A stretch of 64,000 bases of DNA from positions 1 through 64,000 of the forward strand of contig NZ_FOXH01000007.1 in the NCBI RefSeq assembly GCF_900115665.1, written 5' to 3'. Position numbers and translations under genes: made by a program. Below, in pieces: positions 1 through 9,337 of this stretch; within the stretch, counting starts at the first letter, position 1; each line of letters starts with the position of its first letter. This stretch comes from Pseudarcicella hirudinis (GTDB lineage Bacteria; Bacteroidota; Bacteroidia; Cytophagales; Spirosomataceae). Below the pieces are notes generated by a model. It was not told where the DNA came from and ran no database searches. It saw only the letters and a program-made list of their open reading frames with translations.

Positions 1-3000
1 GGACTAAAACCTGTCAAACTCGTTGTCGTTTGAAGCGTATTCGTCGAGGCGTTCGCACAGGCTAAACTTTGATCTGCTCCCGCTACTGGCTTAGGTTTGA
101 TTATTACCGAAACTGTATCAGAACAACCATTCAGGGTATAAATAAACTTATACGTTCCGGCTGCACTCATGCCTGATACTGCTCCCGCATTCGTCACTGT
201 CGCTGATGCCGGGTTGCCCGTCTGCGCTGACCATGTTCCGCCTGCAGGACTAAAGCCTGTTAAACTTGCTGTCGTGGCTGGAGCACAAATGCTTTGATCT
301 GCTCCTGCTACTGGTTTAGGTTTGATAATTACCGAAACCGTATCTGAACAACCATTCAAGCTATAAATAAATTTGTATGTACCTACAGCACTCATACCAC
401 TTACTGCTCCCGCATTCGTTACTATGGCTGCTGCCGGGTTACCCGTCTGCGCTGACCATGTTCCTCCTGCTGGACTAAAACCTGTCAAACTTGCTGTCGT
501 GGCTGGTGAACAAATATTCTGATCTGTTCCTGCTACTGGTTTAACGCAGGCTACATTGATGTCTTCGTAATCATGATCGTCTTCATCCTGCGTCGGATTA
601 TTCTTGTGATCTTCGTTAACTACATCATCTTTTGGCGTACCGTCGTTACTTGGGTTGCTATCAGGCGTTGAGTCGATATCATTAAGATTATTCGTATTAT
701 TCGCTCCACTGATCTCCGCAAAGTTTCGGATGTTGCCTGTAAAACCTGCATTCACCGTAAACTTAATCGGAACCATCACGCTATCTCCAGCTACCAGACT
801 CGCTATCGGCGTATTCAACGTAGCATTGCTGCCAGCTGCTGTCCAGCTTGCATCTGCTAAGGTCAAGCCCGCCGGAATGTAATCTACCAGGCTTACGTTT
901 GTAGCATCTACATTTCCTTGATTGTATACTTTGATGTTAAATGTTACTGTTGAACCAGGCAATACCGTCGGATTTTTAGCCCCATTTGGTAGTACCTTAC
1001 GTAAGGCCAAATCAAAAACCCCTGCACAGGTAAACGTTGTATCTTTACTGGCAGAACATCCGTTTAGGGTAGCAGTAATAGTAGCGGTAGTTCCGGAAGG
1101 AATACCTGTTACATTATTTCCACTTACTGTACCGGATGAAGATGTAATGACAGCTCCGGCTGTAGCGGTAACTGAAACAGAATAAGTACGATTGGCAGCA
1201 CACTGAGGCGTTCCTAATGTGATGGTCGGGCGTGGTTTTACGGTAACAGTCACCACCGCAGAATCTTTACTTACACATCCGGCCTCACCTTTACAATGTA
1301 CAAAATATGTTGTAGTTGTAGAAGGAGCAACTTTATAACTAGCAAGGGAGTAATCAGTTGACCACTCATAACCGTAGTTTGATCCACAACCGGTAGCGGT
1401 AAGTACCACTGAATCTTTGGCACAAATGGTTACTGATGAATTCGCAATCACCGGAGTAGGGGGATTACAAACAGGTTTACAATGCTGATATATCTCTGTT
1501 TGATTCATACAACCAGCTGCCGAAGTCACTTTAATAGTTGTCAGCACATCACTGGGAATTCCCGATATTGTATTTCCTGCAACCGTACCCTTTGTACTGC
1601 TAAGCGTTGCGCCCGCAGGCATTGTTACTGTTGCAGAATATGTTTGCGTCTGAGCATCACATGTCCCTAAAGCAACTGTAAATTGAGGTAATGGATTAAC
1701 CGTTATCTTTAGTTTAGATGTTGCACTACTACACTGCGCTGTACTACATATTGCATAAAAAGTAGTATCACTCTGAGGACTTATTTTGGTATTACTAAGT
1801 TCTATAGTCAGCGTACTGTCGCTAAACCACTTAAGCGTCCCTGCAGCACAATTGGCTGATAAGGTGGTGCTATCATTAAGACATATAGCAAGTGGTGAAT
1901 TAACCGTTGGTTTCTGCACGCCGGGTGTTACGGTAATCACGGCGGGTGTACCTGCACTTTTACATTGATTAGTTACACATACTGCATAATAAGTAGTAGT
2001 AGCCGCAGGACTTACTGTTGTTGAGGTGACTTCTGTACTTAAACTACTATTACTATACCATTTCAGAGTGCCTGTTTTACACGTAGCCGTCAATGTGGCT
2101 GAAGTACCCGCACAAATTGTTGCTCCTGAAGCTACGGGAGCCTCCGGTCCTGCCGGGTCTTTTATGCTGACATTTACTTTATTTGAAGTACATGAACTCT
2201 GGGTAACACTTATATCTGTATAGTCCCCAGCTGTTAAATTTGATATTGTGTATGAAGAAGATGTCGGAGTAATACTAACGGCAGGCTGTGCTACACCATT
2301 TTTAGCATAATTCAAGGTATAGTTTACTCCTGCAGTAAGTCCGGTAATTATTATTTGTCCGTCTGTACCTGCACAGGTGCTGGTATTTACAGCTCTGGCT
2401 TGAATAAGGGTAACTCCCGGACCAAACAAGCTGGCTGTAAGCGCATTAGAAGAACACACTCCCTGTTTTACTACTATACCTGTATATGCTCCTGAGCCAA
2501 GAGAATTTATAGTGTAAGTGAAACCAGTGGCGGTAAATGTTCCTCCGGATACTGTCACACCATCTTTTACATAAAACAACTGATATTGCTGTCCGTTGAT
2601 AAGTCCTTTAATGGTAATAGAACCGTTTGCCTGACCACAACCTGTTGGCTGAACGACAGCCCCCAGCATAATGTTCAGATTCCCCGGATCATCAAGGGTT
2701 GCTGAAAGACGGTTAGACTCACAGTTTTGATCTATTATGTGAATATTGGAATATACTCCTGATGTTAACGTACTAATCGTGTAATTACGGTCACTAGTAG
2801 CAGTATAAGTAAGTGGTGTTTGCTCTATACCATTCTTGCTATATAAAATAGTATACGTTTTACCTGGCGCCAGACCTGTTATAGTAATCGCTCCTGTGGA
2901 ATCGCCACAGGCCCCCGGATAACTCAGAGCAAGAATATCAATACGAGGAGCCCCGACATCATACAAGGTCACGGTTGTCTCATTCGAAGAACAGGCCTGA

Positions 3001-4913
3001 GTATCTTTTAATTTTATGGTGTATGTCCCGGCAGTGAGTCCATCTATCATACGACCCACTGGTGAACCTACCGGGTTGTCGAAGGTGATGGGCGTCTGAG
3101 GCACTCCGTCCTTAGAATAATACATGGTATAGGTTTTCGGCGAACCAAGCCCCTGTACATAAATTTTCCCGTCGGTACCCTGACATACAGTAGGGTTATA
3201 TGGATAAGCAGAAATATTAAAAGGTTGCGGACCATCCCCTAATACAACAGTCATCGTATTAGACACACAAAATCCATTTGTAAGTGTAATCACAAATGAA
3301 CCTGCACCCGGATCATCCCATCTAAAACCTGTGCTGTCAGCTGAAAAAGAGAAGGGATGTTGGGCTACACCGTCTTTTTTATAACTTACGGTATAAAGAC
3401 TGCCCGGGGTAAGACCGCTAATATCAATATACCCCGCTTCTCCACACACGGCAGGTGTATGAGCAATAGCCGTAAAAGTAGGTTTTGCTGTATTGAGTAC
3501 CGTTAGCGATACGCCATAAAGTGGCCCAGAAGAACATCCTGACCCATTATTGGTTACATTGAAATTGTCATATGTAGCCTCTGACAGACCAACAAGTGTT
3601 ATACAGCCCGAACCATCAGCGGTCAAAGTCTGAGGAGTCTGAGGTCTATTGTTTTTATTGAATTTTACAGTATATGATACATTCTGTATAAGATTACAAA
3701 TCTTTATCGTTCCGTTTGGAGAAGTACAACTCGTGGCGTCAGTTTTAGTAAAATCAGATTGTGATAAAGATACACCTCCGGCTTTCATAGTAACAACCAC
3801 TGACGATGTAGGGCTATGACATCCTTTTGAGTCGAAACACCTGGCATAATAGGTAGCGGTGGCTGATGGTTTAATTGTATTGCTGATTCTGGTAGATAAA
3901 TTACTATCGCTATACCATTCGATACTTGAACCAGCTGAAGAACATGTACCTGGAAGAGTAATGGTTTCTCCCGGGCAGACAGACATAGGAGTGGTAACCG
4001 GCGCTGCTGCACGGGGATTGACCACAACCCTAAGACCTATAATATCACTTCCACAACCGTTAGATCCTACACATTGTGCATAATAGGCCGTGTTCGTTAC
4101 TGTAGGGTTTACTGTAATACTATTTGAAGTACCAATAACGGAACCACCATCTTTCATCCACCGAATAGAACTCCCTGAACAGGATGATGAAAGTGTGACA
4201 CTTTCGCCTGTACAGATTGTTTTCCATCCAGGATTAGGGGGAGCTGCAGGTTTGGGATTAACTGTAACGGTGACAGGTACCCGCGGAGTCTCACAAGGAA
4301 CATTTGCATAGGGTGCATAGTAACTTCCAGAAGCCCCAAAAGTAGAATAACAAGTGGCATAATAAGTAGTGGTACTACCAGGAGCCACGGTTGGATTACC
4401 GTTTGCGAAGTTACCACCATTTGAATCAAACCAACGTAATGTACCTTTTAAACAACTACCCTGGAGTACAACACTTTGACCTTGACATATGGTCTTATTG
4501 GCTAAATTATCGGGGCTGATTACACAAATCCCCATATTCTGACGACCTGCACTACTCCCACACATGTCCACAGTTTCTCCCGCATGACCAGTATTAACAT
4601 ATGCAAGAAATGGACCGTAACAACCGTGATCCCCCCCGCAGTAAGTGGCATTAGCAAAATCATAATAAGAGCCATTGACGTCAGGACGCTTTTTGTGAGC
4701 GTCTATACAAAAGCCAATCGCATACTTGGGTATGCCAGTATTCTGCATCCATACAGCCTCATAATCATGTACTAACGGCTGGGGCCAACAACTTTGATTT
4801 TCTGCAATCTGACCTGGCCCCAATATGACTTGAAACCGCTGAGCCTGCGTTGTATTTGACAAAATAACTGCCAACACAAGCGTCAACAGCCACAAGTAAA
4901 GCTTTCTGTTCAT
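1..4913 (-). CDS. Giant secreted Ig-like/DUF11 repeat protein (adhesin-like), C-terminus beyond window
   Basis: The minus-strand frame is open from the ATG at 4913 to the left edge, giving at least 1637 residues. Residues 1-24 form a signal peptide (MNRKLYLWLL..., ending TQAQ). Then come many cysteine-containing Ig-like domains with recurring 'CxGxSVxL' and 'TYYAxC' signatures, typical of Bacteroidota cell-surface proteins exported by type IX secretion. A DUF11-like domain (LALRKVLPNG start, acidic DEDDHDYEDINV end) lies at about residues 1294-1458. It is followed by near-identical units of about 75 residues ending VIIKPKPVAGxDQ; two complete units and the start of a third are inside the window. 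The expected C-terminal sorting or gliding-motility-type domain would be to the left. The role is presumably adhesion or surface display. The family call is confident; the ligand is unknown. Confidence 0.88.
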   Translation of the reverse strand, partial: MNRKLYLWLLTLVLAVILSNTTQAQRFQVILGPGQIAENQSCWPQPLVHDYEAVWMQNTGIPKYAIGFCIDAHKKRPDVNGSYYDFANATYCGGDHGCYGPFLAYVNTGHAGETVDMCGSSAGRQNMGICVISPDNLANKTICQGQSVVLQGSCLKGTLRWFDSNGGNFANGNPTVAPGSTTTYYATCYSTFGASGSYYAPYANVPCETPRVPVTVTVNPKPAAPPNPGWKTICTGESVTLSSSCSGSSIRWMKDGGSVIGTSNSITVNPTVTNTAYYAQCVGSNGCGSDIIGLRVVVNPRAAAPVTTPMSVCPGETITLPGTCSSAGSSIEWYSDSNLSTRISNTIKPSATATYYARCFDSKGCHSPTSSVVVTMKAGGVSLSQSDFTKTDATSCTSPNGTIKICNLIQNVSYTVKFNKNNRPQTPQTLTADGSGCITLVGLSEATYDNFNVTNNGSGCSSGPLYGVSLTVLNTAKPTFTAIAHTPAVCGEAGYIDISGLTPGSLYTVSYKKDGVAQHPFSFSADSTGFRWDDPGAGSFVITLTNGFCVSNTMTVVLGDGPQPFNISAYPYNPTVCQGTDGKIYVQGLGSPKTYTMYYSKDGVPQTPITFDNPVGSPVGRMIDGLTAGTYTIKLKDTQACSSNETTVTLYDVGAPRIDILALSYPGACGDSTGAITITGLAPGKTYTILYSKNGIEQTPLTYTATSDRNYTISTLTSGVYSNIHIIDQNCESNRLSATLDDPGNLNIMLGAVVQPTGCGQANGSITIKGLINGQQYQLFYVKDGVTVSGGTFTATGFTYTINSLGSGAYTGIVVKQGVCSSNALTASLFGPGVTLIQARAVNTSTCAGTDGQIIITGLTAGVNYTLNYAKNGVAQPAVSITPTSSSYTISNLTAGDYTDISVTQSSCTSNKVNVSIKDPAGPEAPVASGATICAGTSATLTATCKTGTLKWYSNSSLSTEVTSTTVSPAATTTYYAVCVTNQCKSAGTPAVITVTPGVQKPTVNSPLAICLNDSTTLSANCAAGTLKWFSDSTLTIELSNTKISPQSDTTFYAICSTAQCSSATSKLKITVNPLPQFTVALGTCDAQTQTYSATVTMPAGATLSSTKGTVAGNTISGIPSDVLTTIKVTSAAGCMNQTEIYQHCKPVCNPPTPVIANSSVTICAKDSVVLTATGCGSNYGYEWSTDYSLASYKVAPSTTTTYFVHCKGEAGCVSKDSAVVTVTVKPRPTITLGTPQCAANRTYSVSVTATAGAVITSSSGTVSGNNVTGIPSGTTATITATLNGCSASKDTTFTCAGVFDLALRKVLPNGAKNPTVLPGSTVTFNIKVYNQGNVDATNVSLVDYIPAGLTLADASWTAAGSNATLNTPIASLVAGDSVMVPIKFTVNAGFTGNIRNFAEISGANNTNNLNDIDSTPDSNPSNDGTPKDDVVNEDHKNNPTQDEDDHDYEDINVACVKPVAGTDQNICSPATTASLTGFSPAGGTWSAQTGNPAAAIVTNAGAVSGMSAVGTYKFIYSLNGCSDTVSVIIKPKPVAGADQSICAPATTASLTGFSPAGGTWSAQTGNPASATVTNAGAVSGMSAAGTYKFIYTLNGCSDTVSVIIKPKPVAGADQSLACANASTNTLQTTTSLTGFS
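3..540 (-). repeat. In-frame tandem repeats of about 225 bp within the adhesin gene
   Basis: The same sequence recurs at 3, 249 and 474, spacings of 246 and 225 bp, both multiples of three. Each unit encodes about 75 residues (GFSPAGGTWSAQTGNP ... GCSDTVSVIIKPK). The leftmost copy carries about 7 extra residues near DQSLACA. Nucleotide identity between units is high, pointing to recent duplication or gene conversion. Confidence 0.85.
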
Positions 4914-4966
4914 AATAATTATTATTCTCTTTGATTTTGAGTAATGCTTAAAGATATTTCAGCTTG

Positions 4967-5578
4967 TCACTGCTCTGTCAAAATTGTTGCCTTCCCACTA
5001 AACACTCCGGTAGAACAATCGCTGAAACCATTCCTGATATTATAGGAATCATAAGTGCCTTTTGTAAAATCTGTTACCTTCACATCTCCGGCAATATCCG
5101 CCTAAGTAACCCATGCCTGCAGCGTTCCGTTAAAGTTATTGCTGATTATATCAGTAGGGTCTGTTACTGTACCAGGATCTCCGCCCATCCATGCTGTGGC
5201 TATAGATATTCCATTAGGAATTATACTACCTCTATTCAATATACGTAAACGTATACCTGAATCTACCGGGAAAGTAAAACCCCGATTATCCGTATCAACA
5301 TAGCGCTTGACGTAGTCGTTTATATGATGGGCATTGTCTGCTCCGGAATAAGTAGAAGTAACTACGGCGCGGAAATACCCCTGCGGTACTGTGCGAGTCG
5401 TAGACCAAAGCATGGCCATTCTGAGCGATAAAGTGTCAGGGTTGACGCTTTCACCACTTGTCGGCACTTTATTACCTGTATTTCCAAAACCCAGTATAGA
5501 TAGCAATAGCCAACATAATACCATGGACAGGCAGGAAACTAAGGTAACTCTATTTTCCTTTGTACTATTTTTGTACAT
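4967..5578 (-). pseudogene. Small membrane-anchored or secreted protein interrupted by an in-frame TAG
   Basis: From the ATG at 5578 a 158-residue product ends at a TAG at 5102-5104. The same frame then continues for 44 sense codons of protein-like sequence (ADIAGDVKVTDFTKGTYDSY..., ending ILTEQ) to a TGA at 4967-4969. The N-terminus has a hydrophobic segment at about residues 14-33 (a signal or anchor), followed by a secreted-type beta-rich region (STYSGADNAHHIND, GFTFPVDSG). It sits between two secreted genes on the same strand, 53 bp upstream of the giant adhesin start, so it may be part of one surface-protein operon. The TAG could be a real nonsense mutation, an assembly error or, less likely, a readthrough site. 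I do not recognise the family beyond its resemblance to Bacteroidota surface proteins. Confidence 0.6.
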
Positions 5579-5750
5579 AATTTTATTTATTTATGGATTA
5601 TGAGGGTTATATCTTTTACTGCCCGAGGTATATATAAGTATTTACAACCATACATATGGCTGTCTATTATCTACAACTGTGCCTGTAAGTTATTGGGGCA
5701 GTTCCACTCAGGGTGTGTATATATTATTACCGCCCGTACCTCCGAATGTC

Positions 5751-6248
5751 TCAAGTACCAGTTTTAAGAACCCCGTTTTTTGCATCTGGCAGATTACCTG
5801 TTATGGCAATACTATCTGCCATAGCTTGCGCACTGGCAGATAGGCTGGAAAGAGTTCTCCCTTCTAAAGTGCACCTTCCGTTATAGTCATTCGTGCGGAA
5901 AGATTGTTTAAGATCACCGATTACCGGCAATGCTCCGGTTTCTGCATCATCAGTAGAGAATATTCCAACCCATTTACTGCCATCGCTGTAATAAAAGCCT
6001 GGAACAATATTTCCGGAATTAGCTGAACTATAAATCCTCATAACCTCTACATGAGAACCAAGCGGATCCGAAAAGATTGTAGAAGTACGATACACACTTG
6101 GCACCAAAAGACCATTGTTGGAGGCTTTTATCTCTGATGCATTCAGATTATCAGGATTGGTACCATTTTTCATCTGAGCATTTATAGTTCTAACAGAAAT
6201 CCAAAACACTGCAAAAAAGCTAATAATATGTAAACTGTATTTTTTCAT
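5751..6248 (-). CDS. Small secreted protein of unknown function, 3' end possibly frameshifted
   Basis: 165 residues. A signal peptide (MKKYSLHIISFFAVFW... ending INAQ) is followed by text typical of Bacteroidota surface or tail-fibre-like proteins (NNGLLVPSVYRTS, PGFYYSDGSKWVGIFST). It is the first of three same-strand genes leading to the giant adhesin. Just past its stop another frame reads VLETFGGTGGNNIYTP, then stop-interrupted but protein-like sequence (LTGTVVDNRQPYVWL) down to about 5600. The native protein was therefore probably longer and may have lost its end by frameshift and nonsense changes. Secretion is well supported; the function is unknown. Confidence 0.6.
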   Translation of the reverse strand: MKKYSLHIISFFAVFWISVRTINAQMKNGTNPDNLNASEIKASNNGLLVPSVYRTSTIFSDPLGSHVEVMRIYSSANSGNIVPGFYYSDGSKWVGIFSTDDAETGALPVIGDLKQSFRTNDYNGRCTLEGRTLSSLSASAQAMADSIAITGNLPDAKNGVLKTGT

Positions 6249-6679
6249 TGTGTTAGTTGGTATACAATATAAAGTTTACCCCCAAATTAGTTTCGACATA
6301 AACTCAATTACCCGATATCTCATACATTATCACTCACCCTTTGGATGCGCTTTTTCTGACTACAGACTATTTATATTCCACTGAGTCATGCAAAACACCG
6401 ACCGGGAGTTCGACGAAACAAAATCTGACGTTTTACTAAGTACGTGTCTTCCCTTTCTCAAATCTGATAGGATTGAACACATAGAGCTAATACCGGACAA
6501 AATTCTTCCAGCAAGTCGCAGATAAACTGAGGCTTGAATTTTGAATTTCAAAAATGAGGTTATCTTAGTTTTGGGATACAAGAGTATAAAAAACTCTTAT
6601 ATAGCAAAATCAACCTGGGGATGTTAAGGTTTTTATCATATTTATTTTCTTTTTATGGATTATTTATAATGTTCCTGCA

Positions 6680-6710
6680 ACCACATAGGCATATAGGACA
6701 CATAGTTTTT
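6680..6710. repeat. 'ACCACATAGGNNxATAGGACACATAG' dispersed repeat, copy 1
   Basis: An A-rich motif built of ACATAGG/ACATAGA steps (CAACCACATAGGCATATAGG). Related copies lie near 7548-7590, 8074-8100 and 8130-8160, all in non-coding DNA. Confidence 0.55.
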
Positions 6711-6851
6711 TCATCTCATGCTTCTGCGATGCTGACCAGAGTATTATTTCAGCACATAGAAATCATAGTTTTAGTTATTCCTCTTATTTATACTCTCTCA
6801 TACGCTGTAAGATTCCGGGTAAAAAAACAGAACCTCATTATGGAGTAGCCT

Positions 6852-7405
6852 GAATAAGTGATGATTTAAAGGAGAGTCAGAACAATCAGATTTTGTTTTG
6901 AAATGATTCGTCCATTTACCCCTAACACAAATCAATAATCCGGCCATAAATAGTACAAAAAAGACTAATTACTTAACAAAAAAGACAACCTTTACTGATA
7001 TATAAAGGTAACCGTTTAGAAACCTAAAAAATCTCTTTAAAATTTTCATTTTCTGCCACTTTCAAATCAGCGATGATTCAAAAAGAAGGAAAATTTTGTC
7101 CTTTTATTGTTAGACAACTTATATACAACTAAATCAATAATCCGGCCACAAATAGTACAAAAAAGCCTAATAATTTAACAAAAAAGACAACATTTGCTTA
7201 TATACGAAAGTACCCGTTCAGAAATCTAAAAAATCGCCCTAAAACTTTCATTTTCAGCCCTGTACAAATCAGTGATGATTCAAACAAAGGAAAAATTTTA
7301 CCCTTTTTATTGTTAGGTAAATTATATCCAACACAAATCAATAATTCTGCCACAAACAGTGCAAAAAGGACTAATAATTTAACAAAAAAGACGACATTTG
7401 AAATA
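6852..7405. repeat. Degenerate tandem repeat, period about 203 bp, roughly 2.6 copies
   Basis: The block beginning AAATCAATAATCCGGCC recurs at 6929, 7131 and 7335 (spacings 202 and 204). Shared sub-blocks are AGTACAAAAAAG, AATTTAACAAAAAAGAC and TCAGTGATGATTCAAA. A partial copy of the last sub-block starts at about 6852, ahead of the first full unit. Copies have diverged by substitutions and small indels, so this is an old duplication. No ORF spans it. Confidence 0.75.
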
Positions 7406-7547
7406 CAATGGATTTAGGTTCTTTTGCTATAAAAATCTTCATCATTAATATTGCATAAGTAGCTAGCTACAATCTATCCAATGAAAATGTAAAAAGGCTA
7501 TTCTCGTAGTCTTTTTGTTGATTACCGGAAAATATCTGTGATGCGGT

Positions 7548-7590
7548 AAGCACATAGAACCATTGCAACCTCATAGACGCATAGAAACAA
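7548..7590. repeat. Dispersed 'CACATAGAACC...CGCATAGAAAC' repeat, copy 2
   Basis: GCACATAGAACCATTGCAAC is followed by CTCATAGACGCATAGAAAC. It has the same ACATAGA step pattern as the copy near 6680, in diverged form. Confidence 0.45.
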
Positions 7591-8073
7591 CCTGATAGTT
7601 AAGTGTAACACAGCCACGTAAATGAGGCTGAACTATCCTAAAAGATGTATTAACAGCAATTTTCCAACACATAAGTATAGATAACACAATAGCATAAAAA
7701 AGAGGATCATTTCTATCAAATGATTCATCAGATTCTGTATTTTCCTTCTCATTTTATTTAACTGACTAGATTTATACCTTACACACAATAAATATCATAA
7801 TGCTCAAGAAGTCATACCCAGCATCGCTGAACAGCATATGAACAATTAAGAGAGTGTGTTAGAATAAATAAGGAAGATGTGGCAGCATCTTCCCGGAAGA
7901 ATTAGAGCTGATTAAAGCTCTAACAAATAAGCATAACCTTGATCCGGTTATACCTGGCGGGTGTTTTAGTGATAGACTAAAACAAATATGAATAGTTTTT
8001 AATTACAAAGTTATGCTACTGGTTGTTTTTAGGCTTTTCTGTTAAAAGATTAGGCTGAATTGCTAACTTTTGC

Positions 8074-8160
8074 AACCACATAGGAACATAGTTCCTCATT
8101 ATTCCTTACTTTGAACTCTGCATTGCTACCATATAGGAATATAGGACACATAGGAATCAT
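8074..8160. repeat. Dispersed 'ACCACATAGGAACATAG' repeat, copies 3 and 4
   Basis: CAACCACATAGGAACATAG at about 8074 and CATATAGGAATATAGGACAC at about 8130 repeat the 6680 motif, just downstream of the minus-strand gene ending at 8170. They may affect transcript ends, but no clear hairpin is visible. Confidence 0.5.
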
Positions 8161-8169
8161 TATAATGAC

Positions 8170-8826
8170 CTAAATATTCCTGACAGTCTGCAAAACAACC
8201 TGCTGGGCTTCGACAAATCCGATACCGTAATGTCGTTTATAATATTCAGTGCTATGCCATCTGTGCTGGTAATCTAAAAAATGTTTGTGCCAGTATTTAC
8301 CGTTTTGGAAAGATTTAAATTTACTGCTGTAAATCGTTCCCTGGAATAAAGCATGAAAATCATCCATATCAAGACACAATCCTTCCGTCGGAATAATAAA
8401 ACTTTTAGAAAACATTTTGACTATATTGAAAAAGTCTAAAATACGCACGGCTCCTGTTTCAGTTACCTTTCCGTGTAAATAATAAACTTTTGGCAAGACA
8501 AGCAAATGATATTCAGACAATTGTAAAACGATAGCCGAAGAACCCTTTTCATCGTTGCATCTGACAAAATATATCTTTTCCGGATTTAAGTCCATTATTT
8601 GTTCTATATATTCCAGCAATTCCGTATTCTCCGGGCTGTTATCTGTAAAATAATTCTCTAATATCTGATACATTGGAGAAGCTTGCAATCTCTCTAATCC
8701 AGTTAAAGAATCTTCCTTATTATGTGATAATCTAAAGATCCCTCTAAAAAACTGCCAAATGTTATTTATTGCATCTGACAATGATCTGTTACAAAAACCA
8801 ATTGTTGCTGATATCATATTTGTCAA
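8170..8826 (-). CDS. Hypothetical cytoplasmic protein, 218 residues
   Basis: This is an uninterrupted ORF with normal composition and no signal peptide. Residues 10-31 are moderately hydrophobic (FCNRSLSDAINNIWQFFRGI) but charged, so probably not a membrane segment. The middle reads like an alternating beta/alpha domain (AIVLQLSEYHLLVLPKVYYL). The C-terminus is rich in aromatic residues and His (KYWHKHFLDYQHRWHSTEYYKRHYG). I do not recognise the family. It stands alone in a repeat-rich region with no co-directional neighbour within 220 bp, consistent with an accessory gene. Confidence 0.6.
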   Translation of the reverse strand: MTNMISATIGFCNRSLSDAINNIWQFFRGIFRLSHNKEDSLTGLERLQASPMYQILENYFTDNSPENTELLEYIEQIMDLNPEKIYFVRCNDEKGSSAIVLQLSEYHLLVLPKVYYLHGKVTETGAVRILDFFNIVKMFSKSFIIPTEGLCLDMDDFHALFQGTIYSSKFKSFQNGKYWHKHFLDYQHRWHSTEYYKRHYGIGFVEAQQVVLQTVRNI

Positions 8827-9056
8827 TATTTGATAAATGTATAATCTGATTTATAAACCCGGGTTAATTGACTCGTATCTACAAAAATGCTTCCCCTTAA
8901 AAAGAGGAAGTATTCTGAAACCATGTTAGTTTGAGCATATGATTATGAATAATACTTGAAAACAACAAGCCATTAAAAAACATATATGCTCACAGATAAA
9001 TAGGACTTATTATTTGTTTTAGCAAAGGATTATAATACAGTTAAAGCTACCTGGTT

Positions 9057-9242
9057 TCAGCTCTGACTTTTTAAAAAACACCTGGAAACTTTCCTGATTT
9101 TCAGGTGTTTTTCACTTTCATAAAAATCAAAATTCTCCATAATCTCTTTAAATATTGTCGGATGACCTCTGGCATTCAGCTGACAGCCATCTTCCAGAAA
9201 ACAGTTCTGCTTATTACACGAAATGATTTCAAAAGAATCCAT
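9057..9242 (-). CDS. Small ORF of 61 residues, third of a coupled trio
   Basis: The start ATG (9242-9240) shares a base with the TAA of the preceding 31-residue ORF (TAATG arrangement), suggesting translational coupling. The product is Cys-rich near its start (SCNKQNCFLEDGC) and contains NARGHPTIFKEIMENFDFYE. Its last 13 or so codons overlap a strong terminator-like hairpin at 9073-9112, so the natural stop may once have been different. The family is not recognised. The trio could be a decayed larger gene or genuine small proteins. Confidence 0.35.
   Translation of the reverse strand: MDSFEIISCNKQNCFLEDGCQLNARGHPTIFKEIMENFDFYESEKHLKIRKVSRCFLKSQS
9073..9112 (-). terminator. Rho-independent terminator-like hairpin
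   Basis: AAAAAACACCTG (9073-9084) pairs with CAGGTGTTTTT (9102-9112). Read on the minus strand, the stem is followed by TTTTTTAAAAAG. It would end the small-ORF trio transcript. Confidence 0.6.
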
Positions 9243-9337
9243 TACATTAAAACCTTGTTTGAGACCCTCTTCCTGAGAAAATTACCTGTTCTCTCCCGGA
9301 TCGGAAATGGAGTAAGCAGCAATACCGTTTTTGTCAT
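9242..9337 (-). CDS. Tiny ORF of 31 residues, second of a coupled trio
   Basis: MTKTVLLLTPFPIRERTGNF..., stop at 9242-9244. Its ATG overlaps the TGA of the upstream 45-residue ORF (ATGA). Such tight overlaps on both sides are unlikely by chance, but the peptide is very short and has no recognised family. The N-terminus (VLLLTPFP) looks like the first beta strand of a Rossmann-type enzyme, so it may be a gene remnant. Confidence 0.3.
   Translation of the reverse strand: MTKTVLLLTPFPIRERTGNFLRKRVSNKVLM

Larger units (their letters stand above)
6249..8169. other. Gene-poor repeat-bearing region
   Basis: About 1.9 kb with no convincing gene. Two short ORFs (6360-6581 minus, 6621-6848 plus) lack homology-like features; the second runs through repeat sequence. 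The stretch holds the roughly 203-bp tandem repeat at 6852-7405 and several 'ACATAGG'-type short repeats. No insertion-sequence inverted repeats or transposase remnants are visible. Confidence 0.6.

Noticed and set aside
655-4311. Several plus-strand ORFs of 60-90 codons inside the adhesin gene
   Set aside because: They are antisense shadows of a continuously open, repeat-rich minus-strand gene and have no independent signals.
6360-6581. 73-codon minus-strand ORF
   Set aside because: No recognisable domain, no ribosome site and non-protein-like composition in a gene-poor stretch.
6621-6848. 75-codon plus-strand ORF with hydrophobic segments
   Set aside because: It runs through an 'ACATAGG' repeat (encoding FLQPHRHIGH) and the hydrophobicity follows from AT-rich DNA.
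6852-7405. CRISPR array
   Set aside because: The repeat unit is about 203 bp and diverged, without short identical repeats or spacers, and no cas genes are nearby.
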